This document shows positions 28,914-37,392 of a DNA stretch of 64,000 nucleotides, one piece after another. Location of the stretch: NCBI RefSeq assembly GCF_025699485.1, contig NZ_JANUXN010000014.1, positions 44,191 through 108,190 on the forward strand. The letters run 5' to 3'. Each line of letters opens with the position of its first letter. Position 1 is the first letter of the stretch. Both the position numbers and the translations under genes were made by a program. The notes under the pieces were generated by a model. The model made no database searches. It worked only from the letters and a program-made list of their open reading frames with translations, and had not been told where the DNA came from. The stretch comes from Thauera carbonicopians. GTDB lineage: Bacteria > Pseudomonadota > Gammaproteobacteria > Burkholderiales > Rhodocyclaceae.

Positions 28914-29654
28914 ATGAATGGCGATAGCGGCAAGGCGATGGATTCGACTTTCGGCCGGCAGCCGGTGACGGCGGACGAGCGCAGGAAAAGGATTCGCCGG
29001 GTGTTCGACGACGTCGCGACGCGTTACGACCTGATGAACGACCTGATGAGTTTCGGCATCCATCGCCTGTGGAAGCGCAGCCTGGCGGCGGATCTGCCCG
29101 GGCATGGCCTGTTCGTCGATCTGGCGGGCGGCACCGGTGATGTGGCAGCCCTGCTGATGCACGGTGCGGGGCGGCAAGTGCTGGTGATCGATCCGTCGAT
29201 GCCGATGATGAATGAAGGACGCAGAAAGCGCGGGGCGATGCCGATCCGCTGGCTTGCCGGCGAAGCCGAGCAACTGCCGCTGCCGGACGCTTCGGCCGAC
29301 GGGCTCGCGGTTGCCTTCGGATTGCGCAACGCGACCTGCCTGGAGGCCGCTCTGGCCGAAACGGTGCGTGTGCTCAAGCCGGGCGGCGTCTTTGCCTGCC
29401 TGGAGTTTTCCCGTCCGCTGAAATGGCTCCGGCCTTTCTACGAGCCGTATTCCTTCCATGTCATCCCGCGTCTCGGCGCCTGGGTGGCAGGAAATCCGGC
29501 GGCCTACCGGTACCTGGTCGAATCGATCCGGAACTTCCCCGATCAGCAAGGCTTTGCCGCAATGCTGGAAGCTGCCGGGCTTGCCGCCGTCGGCTGGCGC
29601 AATCTGAGTTTCGGCATTGCCTGCATCCACCGCGGTATCAAGCCGCCGGCCTGA
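28914..29654 (+). CDS. UbiE/MenG-like quinone C-methyltransferase
   Basis: SAM-dependent methyltransferase of about 246 residues. FDDVATRYDLMNDLMSFGIHRLWKR is the UbiE/MenG hallmark, with the SAM site DLAGGTGDVA after it and the LRNA segment near residue 135. UbiE methylates the ring of demethylmenaquinone and of the ubiquinone precursor. This copy is a compact, somewhat diverged paralogue placed beside a MenA/UbiA-like gene and the nos operon, and it has a sigma-54 promoter, so it is probably not the housekeeping gene. In-frame ATGs at 28860 and 28938 are alternatives; 28860 would leave a leader of only about 13 bases. Confidence 0.82.
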   Translation: MNGDSGKAMDSTFGRQPVTADERRKRIRRVFDDVATRYDLMNDLMSFGIHRLWKRSLAADLPGHGLFVDLAGGTGDVAALLMHGAGRQVLVIDPSMPMMNEGRRKRGAMPIRWLAGEAEQLPLPDASADGLAVAFGLRNATCLEAALAETVRVLKPGGVFACLEFSRPLKWLRPFYEPYSFHVIPRLGAWVAGNPAAYRYLVESIRNFPDQQGFAAMLEAAGLAAVGWRNLSFGIACIHRGIKPPA

Positions 29655-29706
29655 AATCTTTCCGGCCGGAGCCAGGCCGACATGGCCGCAGCAGAAAGGT
29701 CTTCCC

Positions 29707-30339
29707 ATGAAGCATTCCCGACTGGTTTTTCTCCTTGCCGTGCTGGCAGCGTTCCACGTATTGGCGCAGCAGGGCGCGGCGGGCCTGCCGCCGGCATCGG
29801 CGGAAGCGAAGATCGCCAGAGGCCTGATGCTCGAACATGAAGGGCGCCACTTTCTGGCGCCTTGCCGGCATCGCAGCTACCTGAACGTGGAGGACGTCTC
29901 CGATGGCGGGAAAGTGCTCGCCGCCCTGAAGGCGTTCGGCCTGGCACCGGGGCGCAGCCTGTACGTCGAGCTGCTCGCCGTCGAGCGGGGCGGATCATTG
30001 CAGGTTTCGGGGATCAACTTCGTCCATGCGGCGGCCCGCTGCCTGAGCGAAATCGGCGATGAGGCTGGCTGGCGAGCAGTGGGGCTGCAATCCGCTTGGG
30101 AAGCCGTTGCCGGCGCCGGCAGGCTTCGTGTCGAGCGTATCGGCAAGCCGGTATTGCAGTTCGAGTATGGGGCGATCGAGCACGAGGGTGAGCGGTACCG
30201 CATCGCGGCGCCGGGAGCGAGCCTGAATCTTGCACAGGGCCTGTGTCGACTCGCCGACGGCAGCGCGCTGACGGGCTGGCAGGCGACGCTGGAGCTGGAA
30301 GAGGGTGACACCCTGCAGGGCTGTGCGTGGGAGCGCTGA
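29707..30339 (+). CDS. Secreted protein of unknown function, NlpE-like features
   Basis: The 210-residue product has a signal peptide (MKHSRLVFLLAVLAAFHVLAQ). The mature part contains RGLMLEHEGRHFLAPC near residue 40, which recalls the motif of NlpE-type envelope copper-stress proteins (short beta strand, charged turn, Phe-x-x-Cys), and three more cysteines. I cannot assign a function. AAGG lies nine bases before the ATG. It stands between the UbiE-like and TlpA-like genes, 52 bases and 33 bases away, in one transcription unit, so an envelope redox or copper task fits the context. Confidence 0.55.
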   Translation: MKHSRLVFLLAVLAAFHVLAQQGAAGLPPASAEAKIARGLMLEHEGRHFLAPCRHRSYLNVEDVSDGGKVLAALKAFGLAPGRSLYVELLAVERGGSLQVSGINFVHAAARCLSEIGDEAGWRAVGLQSAWEAVAGAGRLRVERIGKPVLQFEYGAIEHEGERYRIAAPGASLNLAQGLCRLADGSALTGWQATLELEEGDTLQGCAWER

Positions 30340-30372
30340 GCGAGCGCGCAATCGATTCGATGGAGCATGATC

Positions 30373-30867
30373 ATGATGAAGAAACTTGTCGCTGTCCTGT
30401 GCCTGGGCTTCACCGCTTGTGCCCAGGCTGCGGAGGGGATCGAGACGAAGGCCTTCTTCGCGTCCACCCTGGTGGGGGTCGATGGACGGGCGGTGCCGAT
30501 GGAGCAGTTTCGCGGCCGTCCGCTCGTCGTCAACTTCTGGGCGCGCTGGTGCGGTCCCTGCCGCGAGGAGATCCCCGAACTGGTTCGGCTGCAAGGGGAA
30601 CAGGCCGCGGATGGCATCGAAGTCATCGGCGTGGCGCTGGAGGACGATGCCGGGCGTGTGCGCGATTTCGCCAGGGCCTATGACATGAGCTATCCGGTCG
30701 TGCTTGCGGCCAGGGACGGCATCGCGCTGATGAAGACGCTGGGCAACGACAAGGCCGGACTGCCTTTCACCGTGTATATCGGCCGCGACGGGTCGCCGGT
30801 CGGCAGCAAGCTGGGCGTGGTGCGCAGGGCCGATCTCGACGCCGCAGTCCAGACCCTGCTGCAGTGA
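30373..30867 (+). CDS. TlpA/ResA-type periplasmic thioredoxin
   Basis: Exported thiol-disulfide oxidoreductase of 164 residues. The signal peptide MKKLVAVLCLGFTACAQA is followed by the thioredoxin fold with WARWCGPC (Cys60, Cys63) and a cis-proline region (GLPFTVYIGRDG). TlpA/ResA proteins keep cysteines reduced for cytochrome c heme attachment or for building the CuA site of oxidases. Near nosZ and c-type cytochromes this points to NosZ CuA or cytochrome maturation, which is inference. Three ATGs (30367, 30373, 30376) are close; 30373 is best spaced from GGAG. Confidence 0.82.
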   Translation: MMKKLVAVLCLGFTACAQAAEGIETKAFFASTLVGVDGRAVPMEQFRGRPLVVNFWARWCGPCREEIPELVRLQGEQAADGIEVIGVALEDDAGRVRDFARAYDMSYPVVLAARDGIALMKTLGNDKAGLPFTVYIGRDGSPVGSKLGVVRRADLDAAVQTLLQ

Positions 30868-30970
30868 GTCGGCAGCGTCCTGGGTCTGGCGCCACGGAAA
30901 GTGCAGCGCTGAGCGCATGCGGGTACGGCGCGCGGAAGCACGAGGCCAGGCCGGCGGCGTGGAGCATGCT

Positions 30971-31930
30971 TCATGCGAACAGCCGCGACACCGCCAGGCC
31001 TGCAGCCAGCAGCACGCCGGACAGGTTGGCCGCGGCGATGGTGTCGCGGATCGGCGGCACCAGGCGGGACGGATGTCCGGCGTCGGCCATCAGGCTGCGC
31101 GCGGCGCGGACCGACAGGACGACCGGCAGCAGGGCCACGGTGGCGCTGGCCGGCAAGGCACCGGCGATCAGCGCGCCGAGCAGCCACAGGTAGGCAAGGG
31201 CCACCAGCATTGCATAGCCGCGGCTCGCGGCCTGCGGCCCGAGGCGCACGACCACGGTGCGCTTGCCGGCCGCTTCGTCCGCCCGGCGGTCCGGAAACTG
31301 GTTGATGTACAGGATGGCAGCCACCAGCAGGGCGAACGGCAGTCCGGCCACCAGCGGCAGCGCCGCCAGCTCGCCGCGCTGCACGTAGTCGGTGCCGAGC
31401 GCCACCAGCAGCCAGCCCGCGGTGATCGCGGCTTCGCCGATGCCGCGCGACATCAGCTTGAAGGGCGGCGCGGAATAGGCCCAGGCCACGAGCAGGCCCG
31501 TCAGGCCGATCACGACCAGGCCGGGGCCCGACCCGATCGTCAGCCACAGGCCGCCGGGAACCACCGCCGCCAGCAGCAGGTAGCCGAAGCGGCGCATCTC
31601 GGCCAGGCTCAGGTAACCGTTCTGGATGAAGCGGCTGCCGCCGGTATAGGGGTGGAGCAGCTCGGTGTTGAGGGCATCGCTGCCATTGAGCGCATCGAAA
31701 TAATCGTTGATGACGTTTGCGCCCGCATGGGCGACGAGGGCGAACAGCAGGGTGACCAGCGCCCTGGCGAAATCGATGGCGAGCCCGTCGGCCGCCGCCG
31801 TGCCCAGGCCGATCAGCGAGCCGGCGAAAGTCACGGTCAGGAAGGCAGGCCGCGTCGCCGCGAGATAGCGCGTGAATGCGTTCCTGAATGGACCGCGCAG
31901 GGGCGCGCGGAGGGATTCGTCGTCGTTCAT
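30971..31930 (-). CDS. MenA/UbiA-family polyprenyltransferase linked to nos
   Basis: Integral membrane prenyltransferase of 319 residues with about eight helices. Both aspartate motifs are present: NVINDYFDALNGSD near residue 93 and YINQFPDRRADEAAGKRT near 210, the latter with the form typical of MenA (1,4-dihydroxy-2-naphthoate prenyltransferase). It attaches a polyprenyl chain to an aromatic ring to make a lipid quinone. It starts 13 bases after nosY ends, so it is the last gene of the nos operon. Together with the UbiE/MenG-like gene just beyond it, the cluster holds the last two steps of a menaquinone-type pathway. Confidence 0.8.
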   Translation of the reverse strand: MNDDESLRAPLRGPFRNAFTRYLAATRPAFLTVTFAGSLIGLGTAAADGLAIDFARALVTLLFALVAHAGANVINDYFDALNGSDALNTELLHPYTGGSRFIQNGYLSLAEMRRFGYLLLAAVVPGGLWLTIGSGPGLVVIGLTGLLVAWAYSAPPFKLMSRGIGEAAITAGWLLVALGTDYVQRGELAALPLVAGLPFALLVAAILYINQFPDRRADEAAGKRTVVVRLGPQAASRGYAMLVALAYLWLLGALIAGALPASATVALLPVVLSVRAARSLMADAGHPSRLVPPIRDTIAAANLSGVLLAAGLAVSRLFA

Positions 31931-31943
31931 GGGTGACGGGAGA

Positions 31944-32771
31944 TCAGGGCAGGTCGCCGCGGCGGAAGATCAGGAAGCCGAGCGCGGCGCTCGCCACCCC
32001 GAGTGCGGCCGGGTAGGCGACCGCGAACAGCTTGTAGCCGTCGGCGCCGAAGATGTCGAGGATCACGTAGGCGGAAGGGCCGAGCACGATCAACTGGGGG
32101 TCGAACATCGACAGCGCGGCGGTGCGGAAGGCCTGCAGCGGGTTGGCGAGTGCGATCGTGACCGCGAGCTCCGGGGAGATGCGTTCCTGGATCATCACGC
32201 CGAGCAGGATCAGGTCGAGGAAGAGCAGGAAGCCCAGCCATGTCAGGAAGGCCGCACCCTGGGCGACGTCGGTGCTGCGTGCGATCGAGGAAATCAGCAT
32301 GCCGAAGCCGAGGAAGCACATCGCCATGGCCGCGATCAGCGCCGTGTAGTAGGCGAACATGTCCCAGGGCACCTCGATGTCCTGCACCGCGGCCCAGGCC
32401 ACGGCGAGCAGCATGGCGCCGAACACCGGCAGGAAGATCACGATGTAGCGGCCGGCGAACTTGCCCCAGAACCAGGCCCACAGCGATACCGGCAGCGACA
32501 GCAGGTACTCGAACACGCCCGCCTCGCGGTCGCCGGCGACCGAGCGGACGGTGGTGATCAGCACGAAGATCGGCAGGATCGCCATCGTCAGCTGAATGTA
32601 GGTGACGAGCAGGCGCGACAGGCCGATGAAGCCGAGCACGCGCGATTCGGTGAGGCCGAAGAGGAAGAGCAGGGCGACGATGCCGCCGAACACCAGCGAG
32701 TAGATCTGGAACCAGCGAGCACGGAGCGATTCGACGATGTCCAGACGGGCGGTGAGCCAGAACTGTTTCAT
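31944..32771 (-). CDS. nosY: NosY, membrane subunit of the NosDFY ABC complex
   Basis: ABC-2 type permease of 275 residues with six membrane helices, partner of the NosF ATPase. NosDFY is needed for assembling the CuZ site of N2O reductase and handles copper or sulfur delivery from NosL. The product starts MKQFWLTARLDIVESLRARW and shows SVAGDREAGVFEYLLSLPVS, the conserved cytoplasmic loop of NosY. The start at 32771 lies five bases after the nosL stop; a longer frame reaches back into nosL and is not real. Confidence 0.92.
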   Translation of the reverse strand: MKQFWLTARLDIVESLRARWFQIYSLVFGGIVALLFLFGLTESRVLGFIGLSRLLVTYIQLTMAILPIFVLITTVRSVAGDREAGVFEYLLSLPVSLWAWFWGKFAGRYIVIFLPVFGAMLLAVAWAAVQDIEVPWDMFAYYTALIAAMAMCFLGFGMLISSIARSTDVAQGAAFLTWLGFLLFLDLILLGVMIQERISPELAVTIALANPLQAFRTAALSMFDPQLIVLGPSAYVILDIFGADGYKLFAVAYPAALGVASAALGFLIFRRGDLP

Positions 32772-32776
32772 GAGCT

Positions 32777-33271
32777 TCACCTTCCCCTTGCCAGTATCTG
32801 CCTGCGTACCTCGTCGTAGCCCATGCTTTCGGCCTCGGTGGCCGTCCCGATCGCGGCGCTGTTGTAGCCCATCGGCGAACTGCGGGCGACGTAGCGCACC
32901 TTGCGCGGGTCGTGCCAGATCATCTCCTCGCGGCTCCTGCTGTCGAAGCCGGCCACCCACATGCGGGTGGCTTCATCCGCCATCCAGGGGAATTGCTCGC
33001 GCTTTTCCTCCAGCCAGAAGATCAGGCAGCCGATGTCGTCGAACTTGAACGCCGTGTGCTTGGGGCCGCCGCGCAGCTGCGCGGCGAAGCGGCGGTCGGA
33101 GATCGTCATGTTGCAGCGCGAGCAGGTGTCGCGGTCCCAGACGATGGCTTGCATGCCCTCGGGCCACTTGTCGCCGGTGCCGCAGCCCGACAGCGCGGCG
33201 GCGAGCGGCGTGAGCAGGAGTCCGCCTGTCGCCAGGCGCGCGATGAATCGACGTCGATGCGGGTTGCACAT
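32777..33271 (-). CDS. nosL: NosL, copper-binding lipoprotein
   Basis: Outer-membrane-anchored Cu(I) chaperone that supplies copper for NosZ. Of 164 residues, the first 30 are a signal peptide ending in the lipobox LSGC. The metal region CSRCNMTISDRRFAAQ has the Cys-x-x-Cys-x-Met pattern of NosL. FDDIGC and the C-terminal GYNSAAIGT segment also match the family. It lies between nosF (two bases) and nosY (five bases). Confidence 0.93.
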   Translation of the reverse strand: MCNPHRRRFIARLATGGLLLTPLAAALSGCGTGDKWPEGMQAIVWDRDTCSRCNMTISDRRFAAQLRGGPKHTAFKFDDIGCLIFWLEEKREQFPWMADEATRMWVAGFDSRSREEMIWHDPRKVRYVARSSPMGYNSAAIGTATEAESMGYDEVRRQILARGR

Positions 33272-33273
33272 GG

Positions 33274-34131
33274 TCAATGGGTCCTTTCGGTCATGTCCAG
33301 GCTGCTGACCAGCCCGGTATAGCGGGAGACGACACCGAGGAAGCGCAGGCGGTCGGCACCGGCGATCTCGCCGCTCCAGGCGGCCTCGCCGGCGTCGAAG
33401 GCGAACTTCCAGCCTGCCAGGGCCTTGGCGATCGCGGGATCGGGATGCTTGAGCCTGATGCGGCAGTCGAGCCGGCTGGACAAGGCACCGGGCTCGGCGA
33501 CCTTGTCGTCGAGTACGATGCGCCCGGTGTCCATCTCGATCACCCTGTTCACCAGCGCGGAAACCTCGTCGAGCCGATGGCTGGAGATGATCATCGTCGC
33601 CGCCTGGGCCCGTTCGGCGAGCAGGTCGAAGAAGATCCTGCGCGCCTCGGGGTCGAGGTTGGCGGCCGGTTCGTCCATGATCAGCAGCTTCGCGTCGCGG
33701 CCGAGTGCGATCGCGATCAGCAGCTTCTGTTTCATGCCGCCCGACAGGCGGACGAACTGGCGCGTGCGGATGGCATCGACGTCGAGCCCCAGTTGGCGTG
33801 CGATGTCGTCGATGCGGGCCGGTGCCTTGCCGCACAGGCCGGCGGCGAAGTCGATCAACTGGCCGGCCGGCATCCTCAGCGGCGGCGGCAACTGCGGCAC
33901 GAAGCCGATGCCGGCGAGCACCGCGGCACGATCGCGCCGTGGGTCGGCGCCGCCGATGCGGACTTCGCCGTCATGGACATACTCGCCGAGCAGGCAGCGG
34001 ATCAGCGTCGTCTTGCCGGCGCCGTTCGAGCCGATCAGCGCGATGCGTTCGCCGAGGGCGAGCTCGAACGAAAGGCCGTCGAGTACCCGCACGCCGCGAA
34101 AGGTCTTGCGGACGTTCTCCAGTCGGATCAT
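33274..34131 (-). CDS. nosF: NosF, ATPase of the NosDFY complex
   Basis: ABC ATPase of 285 residues. Walker A is GSNGAGKT, the signature is LSGGMKQK and Walker B is LLIMDEPAANLD, with SSHRLDEV as the switch histidine. It powers NosY and NosD during copper-sulfur cluster assembly in NosZ. The ATG at 34131 follows nosH by 32 bases. The C-terminal 90 residues after the switch region form the extra domain typical of NosF. Confidence 0.93.
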   Translation of the reverse strand: MIRLENVRKTFRGVRVLDGLSFELALGERIALIGSNGAGKTTLIRCLLGEYVHDGEVRIGGADPRRDRAAVLAGIGFVPQLPPPLRMPAGQLIDFAAGLCGKAPARIDDIARQLGLDVDAIRTRQFVRLSGGMKQKLLIAIALGRDAKLLIMDEPAANLDPEARRIFFDLLAERAQAATMIISSHRLDEVSALVNRVIEMDTGRIVLDDKVAEPGALSSRLDCRIRLKHPDPAIAKALAGWKFAFDAGEAAWSGEIAGADRLRFLGVVSRYTGLVSSLDMTERTH

Positions 34132-34163
34132 GTGTCGTCTCCCGTCATGTGTCGGGGCCTGGC

Positions 34164-35141
34164 TCAAAGCAGCCTGGACAGACCCTTGATGTTGAAGCGC
34201 AGCGAACCGGTCGGACACGCGTCCACACACAGGCCGCAGCGGGTGCAGTCGGGGCCGAGCGGCACTTCCGGCTCGACCGCGCGGCCCTTGATGACGGTGT
34301 CGAGCACGTGGGGCACCAGGCAGACCTTGCGGCAGTCGCCCTCGTGGAAACAGTTCTCGAGGCTGTATACGATGCGGACCGGCGAAACGATGCCGACGAC
34401 GCCGTAGGTGAGTCCGATCGGGCAGGCGTAGCGGCACCAGGCACGGCGCGAGAAGAAGACCTCGAACACGAGCAGGGCCAGCACCCACAGCAGCGACAGC
34501 CCGACACCGTAGATCAGCGCACGCGACAGGATGCCGGTGGGCGAGATGGCCTCGAACACGGTGTAGCCGGTGACGACGGCGAGCGCCGCGAACACGATCC
34601 AGAACACCGTGCGCAGGCGGCGATCGATCGGCTGGTCGGTGACGAGCTTCTTCTTCGCCAGATAAAGGTGGATTTTCTCCGCCCACTCGGCCACGAGGTG
34701 ATAGGGGCAGACCCAGGAGCAGAAGGTCCGGCCGCCGAGCAGCCCCCACAGCAGCAGCACCGTGGCGGTGCCGATCAGCAGGTTGGTGATGATGTGCTTG
34801 TGGGCGAGCATCACCTGCAGCGCCGAATTGAGGTCGGCCATGTGGAAGCCGACGAAGCGCGACGCGGTCAATGCGCCTTCGAGCACCTGGATGTCGAGCT
34901 GGTAGGAGAGCACGAACAGCAGGTTGGCGAAGATCAGCGCCGCCCAGCGCCGGTTGCGCCACTTGTGGCTGGGTTTTTCGTGTGCCCGGCGATGCTTGAG
35001 CTGGCCGATCTCGTCGCGGTTGTTCTTTTTGTAGAAGTGGATCTTCTGCGCCGCCGGCGAGATCTCCCTGGGCTTTTCGGGCTCCTTGCCGAACATCGCC
35101 TTGATCTGGTCGAGGTAGCGGCGGGTCAGCAGCTTGCTCAT
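34164..35141 (-). CDS. nosH: NosH, NapH-like membrane ferredoxin (quinol dehydrogenase)
   Basis: Membrane iron-sulfur protein of 325 residues related to NapH. Four to five helices (from about residue 65) carry two inner-facing CxxxCP motifs, CSWVCPYHL and CRYACPIGL, and the end has ferredoxin cysteines CFHEGDCRKVC and CTRCGLCVDACPTG. In Sec-type (clade II) nos clusters NosG and NosH are thought to draw electrons from menaquinol for N2O reduction in place of NosR. The start overlaps the nosG stop (ATGA). Confidence 0.9.
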   Translation of the reverse strand: MSKLLTRRYLDQIKAMFGKEPEKPREISPAAQKIHFYKKNNRDEIGQLKHRRAHEKPSHKWRNRRWAALIFANLLFVLSYQLDIQVLEGALTASRFVGFHMADLNSALQVMLAHKHIITNLLIGTATVLLLWGLLGGRTFCSWVCPYHLVAEWAEKIHLYLAKKKLVTDQPIDRRLRTVFWIVFAALAVVTGYTVFEAISPTGILSRALIYGVGLSLLWVLALLVFEVFFSRRAWCRYACPIGLTYGVVGIVSPVRIVYSLENCFHEGDCRKVCLVPHVLDTVIKGRAVEPEVPLGPDCTRCGLCVDACPTGSLRFNIKGLSRLL

Positions 35142-36001
35142 GATGTCCACACCTCACGCGGAACGATGGTGATGGAGGCGGGCTCGGTCGGGCAGATCAT
35201 CTCGCACACGCCGCAGCCGACACAGTTCTCGTGCACGATCGGGCGCGCGTGCGTCCTGCCGCCGGGGCCGGTGAATTTCTCCAGCGAGATCGCACCGGCG
35301 ATCGGGCATTCGCGCATGCACAGGTCGCACAGCGGAAGGTCGTAGGGATGCTCCGCGATTCCGATCGGCTTCCAGCGATCGACCTCGGCGTAGCGCATCC
35401 TGCCCTCGAAGCCGGGGCCGCGGGCCTGGCCCTTGAAACCTTCGCCCTTCATCGCCAGACAGGAATCCGGGCGGACCAGGCGCGCCACGCCCATGCGCTC
35501 GGTCATGTTGAGCGTGGGCTCGGGGTCGTTCATCTTGGCGATCAGGGTCGGCTTCTGCGGCAGCGCCGCGCCCTCGCGCACCGGCAGGAAATCCGGCTTG
35601 TGGTAGGTCAGCGAGCCGGTCGGACAGGCGAGGATGCATTGCACCGCGTCGCAGGAGAAGTCGCAGGCCTGCTCGCGCGCATCGATGTAGGGGGTGCCGA
35701 CGCCGAAGCCGTCGACCAGGTCGGCGAGCCTGATCGCGTTGACCGGACACACCTGCACGCACTGGCCGCACTTGATGCAGGACTGCAGGAACTCCTTTTC
35801 GTCGAGCGCGCCGGGTGGGCGCAGGCGCTTGCTGCGGGCATGGAGCAGCGGCAGGTAGCCGGACAGGCCGGCGCCGAGCACGCCGCCGGTGAGCAGGATC
35901 GTGCGCAGGGCCTTGCGCCGGCCCTGGCGCTTGCGCTCGCGCGAAACCGGCGCGCCGCCCTTGGCGGCAGCGGCAGCCGGAGCCTTGGTGTCGTCGCTCA
36001 T
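35138..36001 (-). CDS. nosG: NosG, NapG-like polyferredoxin
   Basis: The 287-residue protein has an N-terminal basic segment (RERKRQGRRKALRTILL) and a hydrophobic helix that act as export signal or anchor, then four [4Fe-4S] motifs: CIKCGQCVQVCP, CDFSCDAVQCILACP, CDLCMRECP and CVGCGVCEMICP. NapG-like proteins pass electrons from a quinol-oxidising NapH partner to periplasmic cytochromes. The first 12 residues after the start are Ala-rich. It overlaps both nosD and nosH by four bases, which supports a fixed ratio of products. Confidence 0.9.
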   Translation of the reverse strand: MSDDTKAPAAAAAKGGAPVSRERKRQGRRKALRTILLTGGVLGAGLSGYLPLLHARSKRLRPPGALDEKEFLQSCIKCGQCVQVCPVNAIRLADLVDGFGVGTPYIDAREQACDFSCDAVQCILACPTGSLTYHKPDFLPVREGAALPQKPTLIAKMNDPEPTLNMTERMGVARLVRPDSCLAMKGEGFKGQARGPGFEGRMRYAEVDRWKPIGIAEHPYDLPLCDLCMRECPIAGAISLEKFTGPGGRTHARPIVHENCVGCGVCEMICPTEPASITIVPREVWTS

Positions 36002-37386
36002 GATGCGTCTCCTTCGATGCGCCGTGCGGGCCTCGTGTAGAGCGGTTGCTCGTCCCGCGCCTGCAGCTCGGGGGCCGAGAAGGGGGCGAGGCGCTCGAGG
36101 AAGTCGAGCAGCTCGAGGACGGGCGATGTCTTGAAGAAGCGTGCGTTCGGAATCTCCATCCAGATCCGGTCGGCGTAGGCGTATTCCTCGTGCGGGGTGT
36201 CGCCGCGGCCGTCGCCGTCGCGGTCGAAGCCTTGATAGGTGTCGAAGTAGTTGCCTTGCCACCTGTTCTTCGTGCCTTCACCGCGTCCCCGGCCGGCCTG
36301 GAAGACGTCGGTCAGGTTGCCTTCGAAGCTGTTGCCGAGCATCTCGTTGCCGCCCAGCTCGCTGGTGAGCTGGATGGCGATGCCGTTGAAGGCGAAGCGG
36401 TTGCCGAGGAAGCGGATCGTGGTGTCGGGCTGGAAGGGCGACAGGTCGGAGCCCACGCCCACGGCGCAATAGACGATCTCGTTGTCCTCGATCAGGATGT
36501 CCGAGGACTCCTTGAAACCGAGGCCCATGCCGGTGGCGCCGGTGGCGTGCGAGATGATGTTGTTTCTCGCCACGCCGCCTTCCATGTACATGAAGTAGAT
36601 GCCCACCGCGTTGTCGTGGAAGCGGTTGCCTTCGACGACGTTGTGGTTGGCGAACATGAAATGGATCGAGTAGCGGCTGCGCCGGCCTTCGTTGCCGCGG
36701 TAGATGTTGCGGTGCGAGTACCAGGCCACCATGTCGCGGGTGTCGGTGACGAGGTTGTTCTCGATCAGGTTGTCGTGGCTGTACCACAGGCGGATGCCGT
36801 CGCCGCGCACGCCGAGCTCGGCGTCCTTCGAGCGCACCCTGTTGTCGCGGATGACGTTGTGGTCGGCCTGCTTGAGATCGATGCCGAACAGGCAGTCGGC
36901 GATGTTCAGCTTCTCGACCAGATTGCCGTGGCCGCGGATGTTCAGGCAGGTATCGTCGGCGTCGTGCGAGTCGCCCGAGCCGGTGATCGTGAGATTGCGC
37001 AGCGTGGCCTCGTTGGTTTCGAGCACGAACACCGTGCCCTTGTCGCCGCCGTCGATGACGACCTCGCCTTCGCCCTCGATCGTCAGGCGCTTGCGGAGCT
37101 GCACCGGGCCGGCGTAGTGCCCTGCCGGAACCCGGAGCACGCTGCCCGCGGGCGCCTTGTCCACCAGCTCCTGAAAAGGCTGCAGGCCGTGGATGCGCTT
37201 GTGCCGCATGTAGAGCGGGATCAGTTCGGCCGGCTTATGGACATCGACGCGCGGCGCGGTCGAGAAGTCGGCGCCGGCGCCCGGGCCGCGGACCGGGTCT
37301 TCGTCGTCGGATGCCCGGGCCTGGGCCGCGGGCAGGGCCAGGACCGCGGCTGCGGCCAGTACGGTCAGGCGGTGAAGGGCGCGCAC
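35998..37386 (-). CDS. nosD: NosD, periplasmic CuZ-assembly protein
   Basis: Exported right-handed beta-helix protein of 462 residues with the carbohydrate-binding/CASH-type repeats. A signal peptide (VLAAAAVLALPAAQARA) leads in; repeats such as HDNLIENNL, HRNIYRGNE and NHNVVEGNRF give the helix. NosD works with NosF and NosY in building the copper-sulfide cluster of NosZ. The start is a GTG at 37386, with AAGGATG nine bases upstream overlapping the end of nosB; an ATG at 37397 is in another frame. Confidence 0.92.
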   Translation of the reverse strand: MRALHRLTVLAAAAVLALPAAQARASDDEDPVRGPGAGADFSTAPRVDVHKPAELIPLYMRHKRIHGLQPFQELVDKAPAGSVLRVPAGHYAGPVQLRKRLTIEGEGEVVIDGGDKGTVFVLETNEATLRNLTITGSGDSHDADDTCLNIRGHGNLVEKLNIADCLFGIDLKQADHNVIRDNRVRSKDAELGVRGDGIRLWYSHDNLIENNLVTDTRDMVAWYSHRNIYRGNEGRRSRYSIHFMFANHNVVEGNRFHDNAVGIYFMYMEGGVARNNIISHATGATGMGLGFKESSDILIEDNEIVYCAVGVGSDLSPFQPDTTIRFLGNRFAFNGIAIQLTSELGGNEMLGNSFEGNLTDVFQAGRGRGEGTKNRWQGNYFDTYQGFDRDGDGRGDTPHEEYAYADRIWMEIPNARFFKTSPVLELLDFLERLAPFSAPELQARDEQPLYTRPARRIEGDAS

Positions 37387-37392
37387 GGGGCT

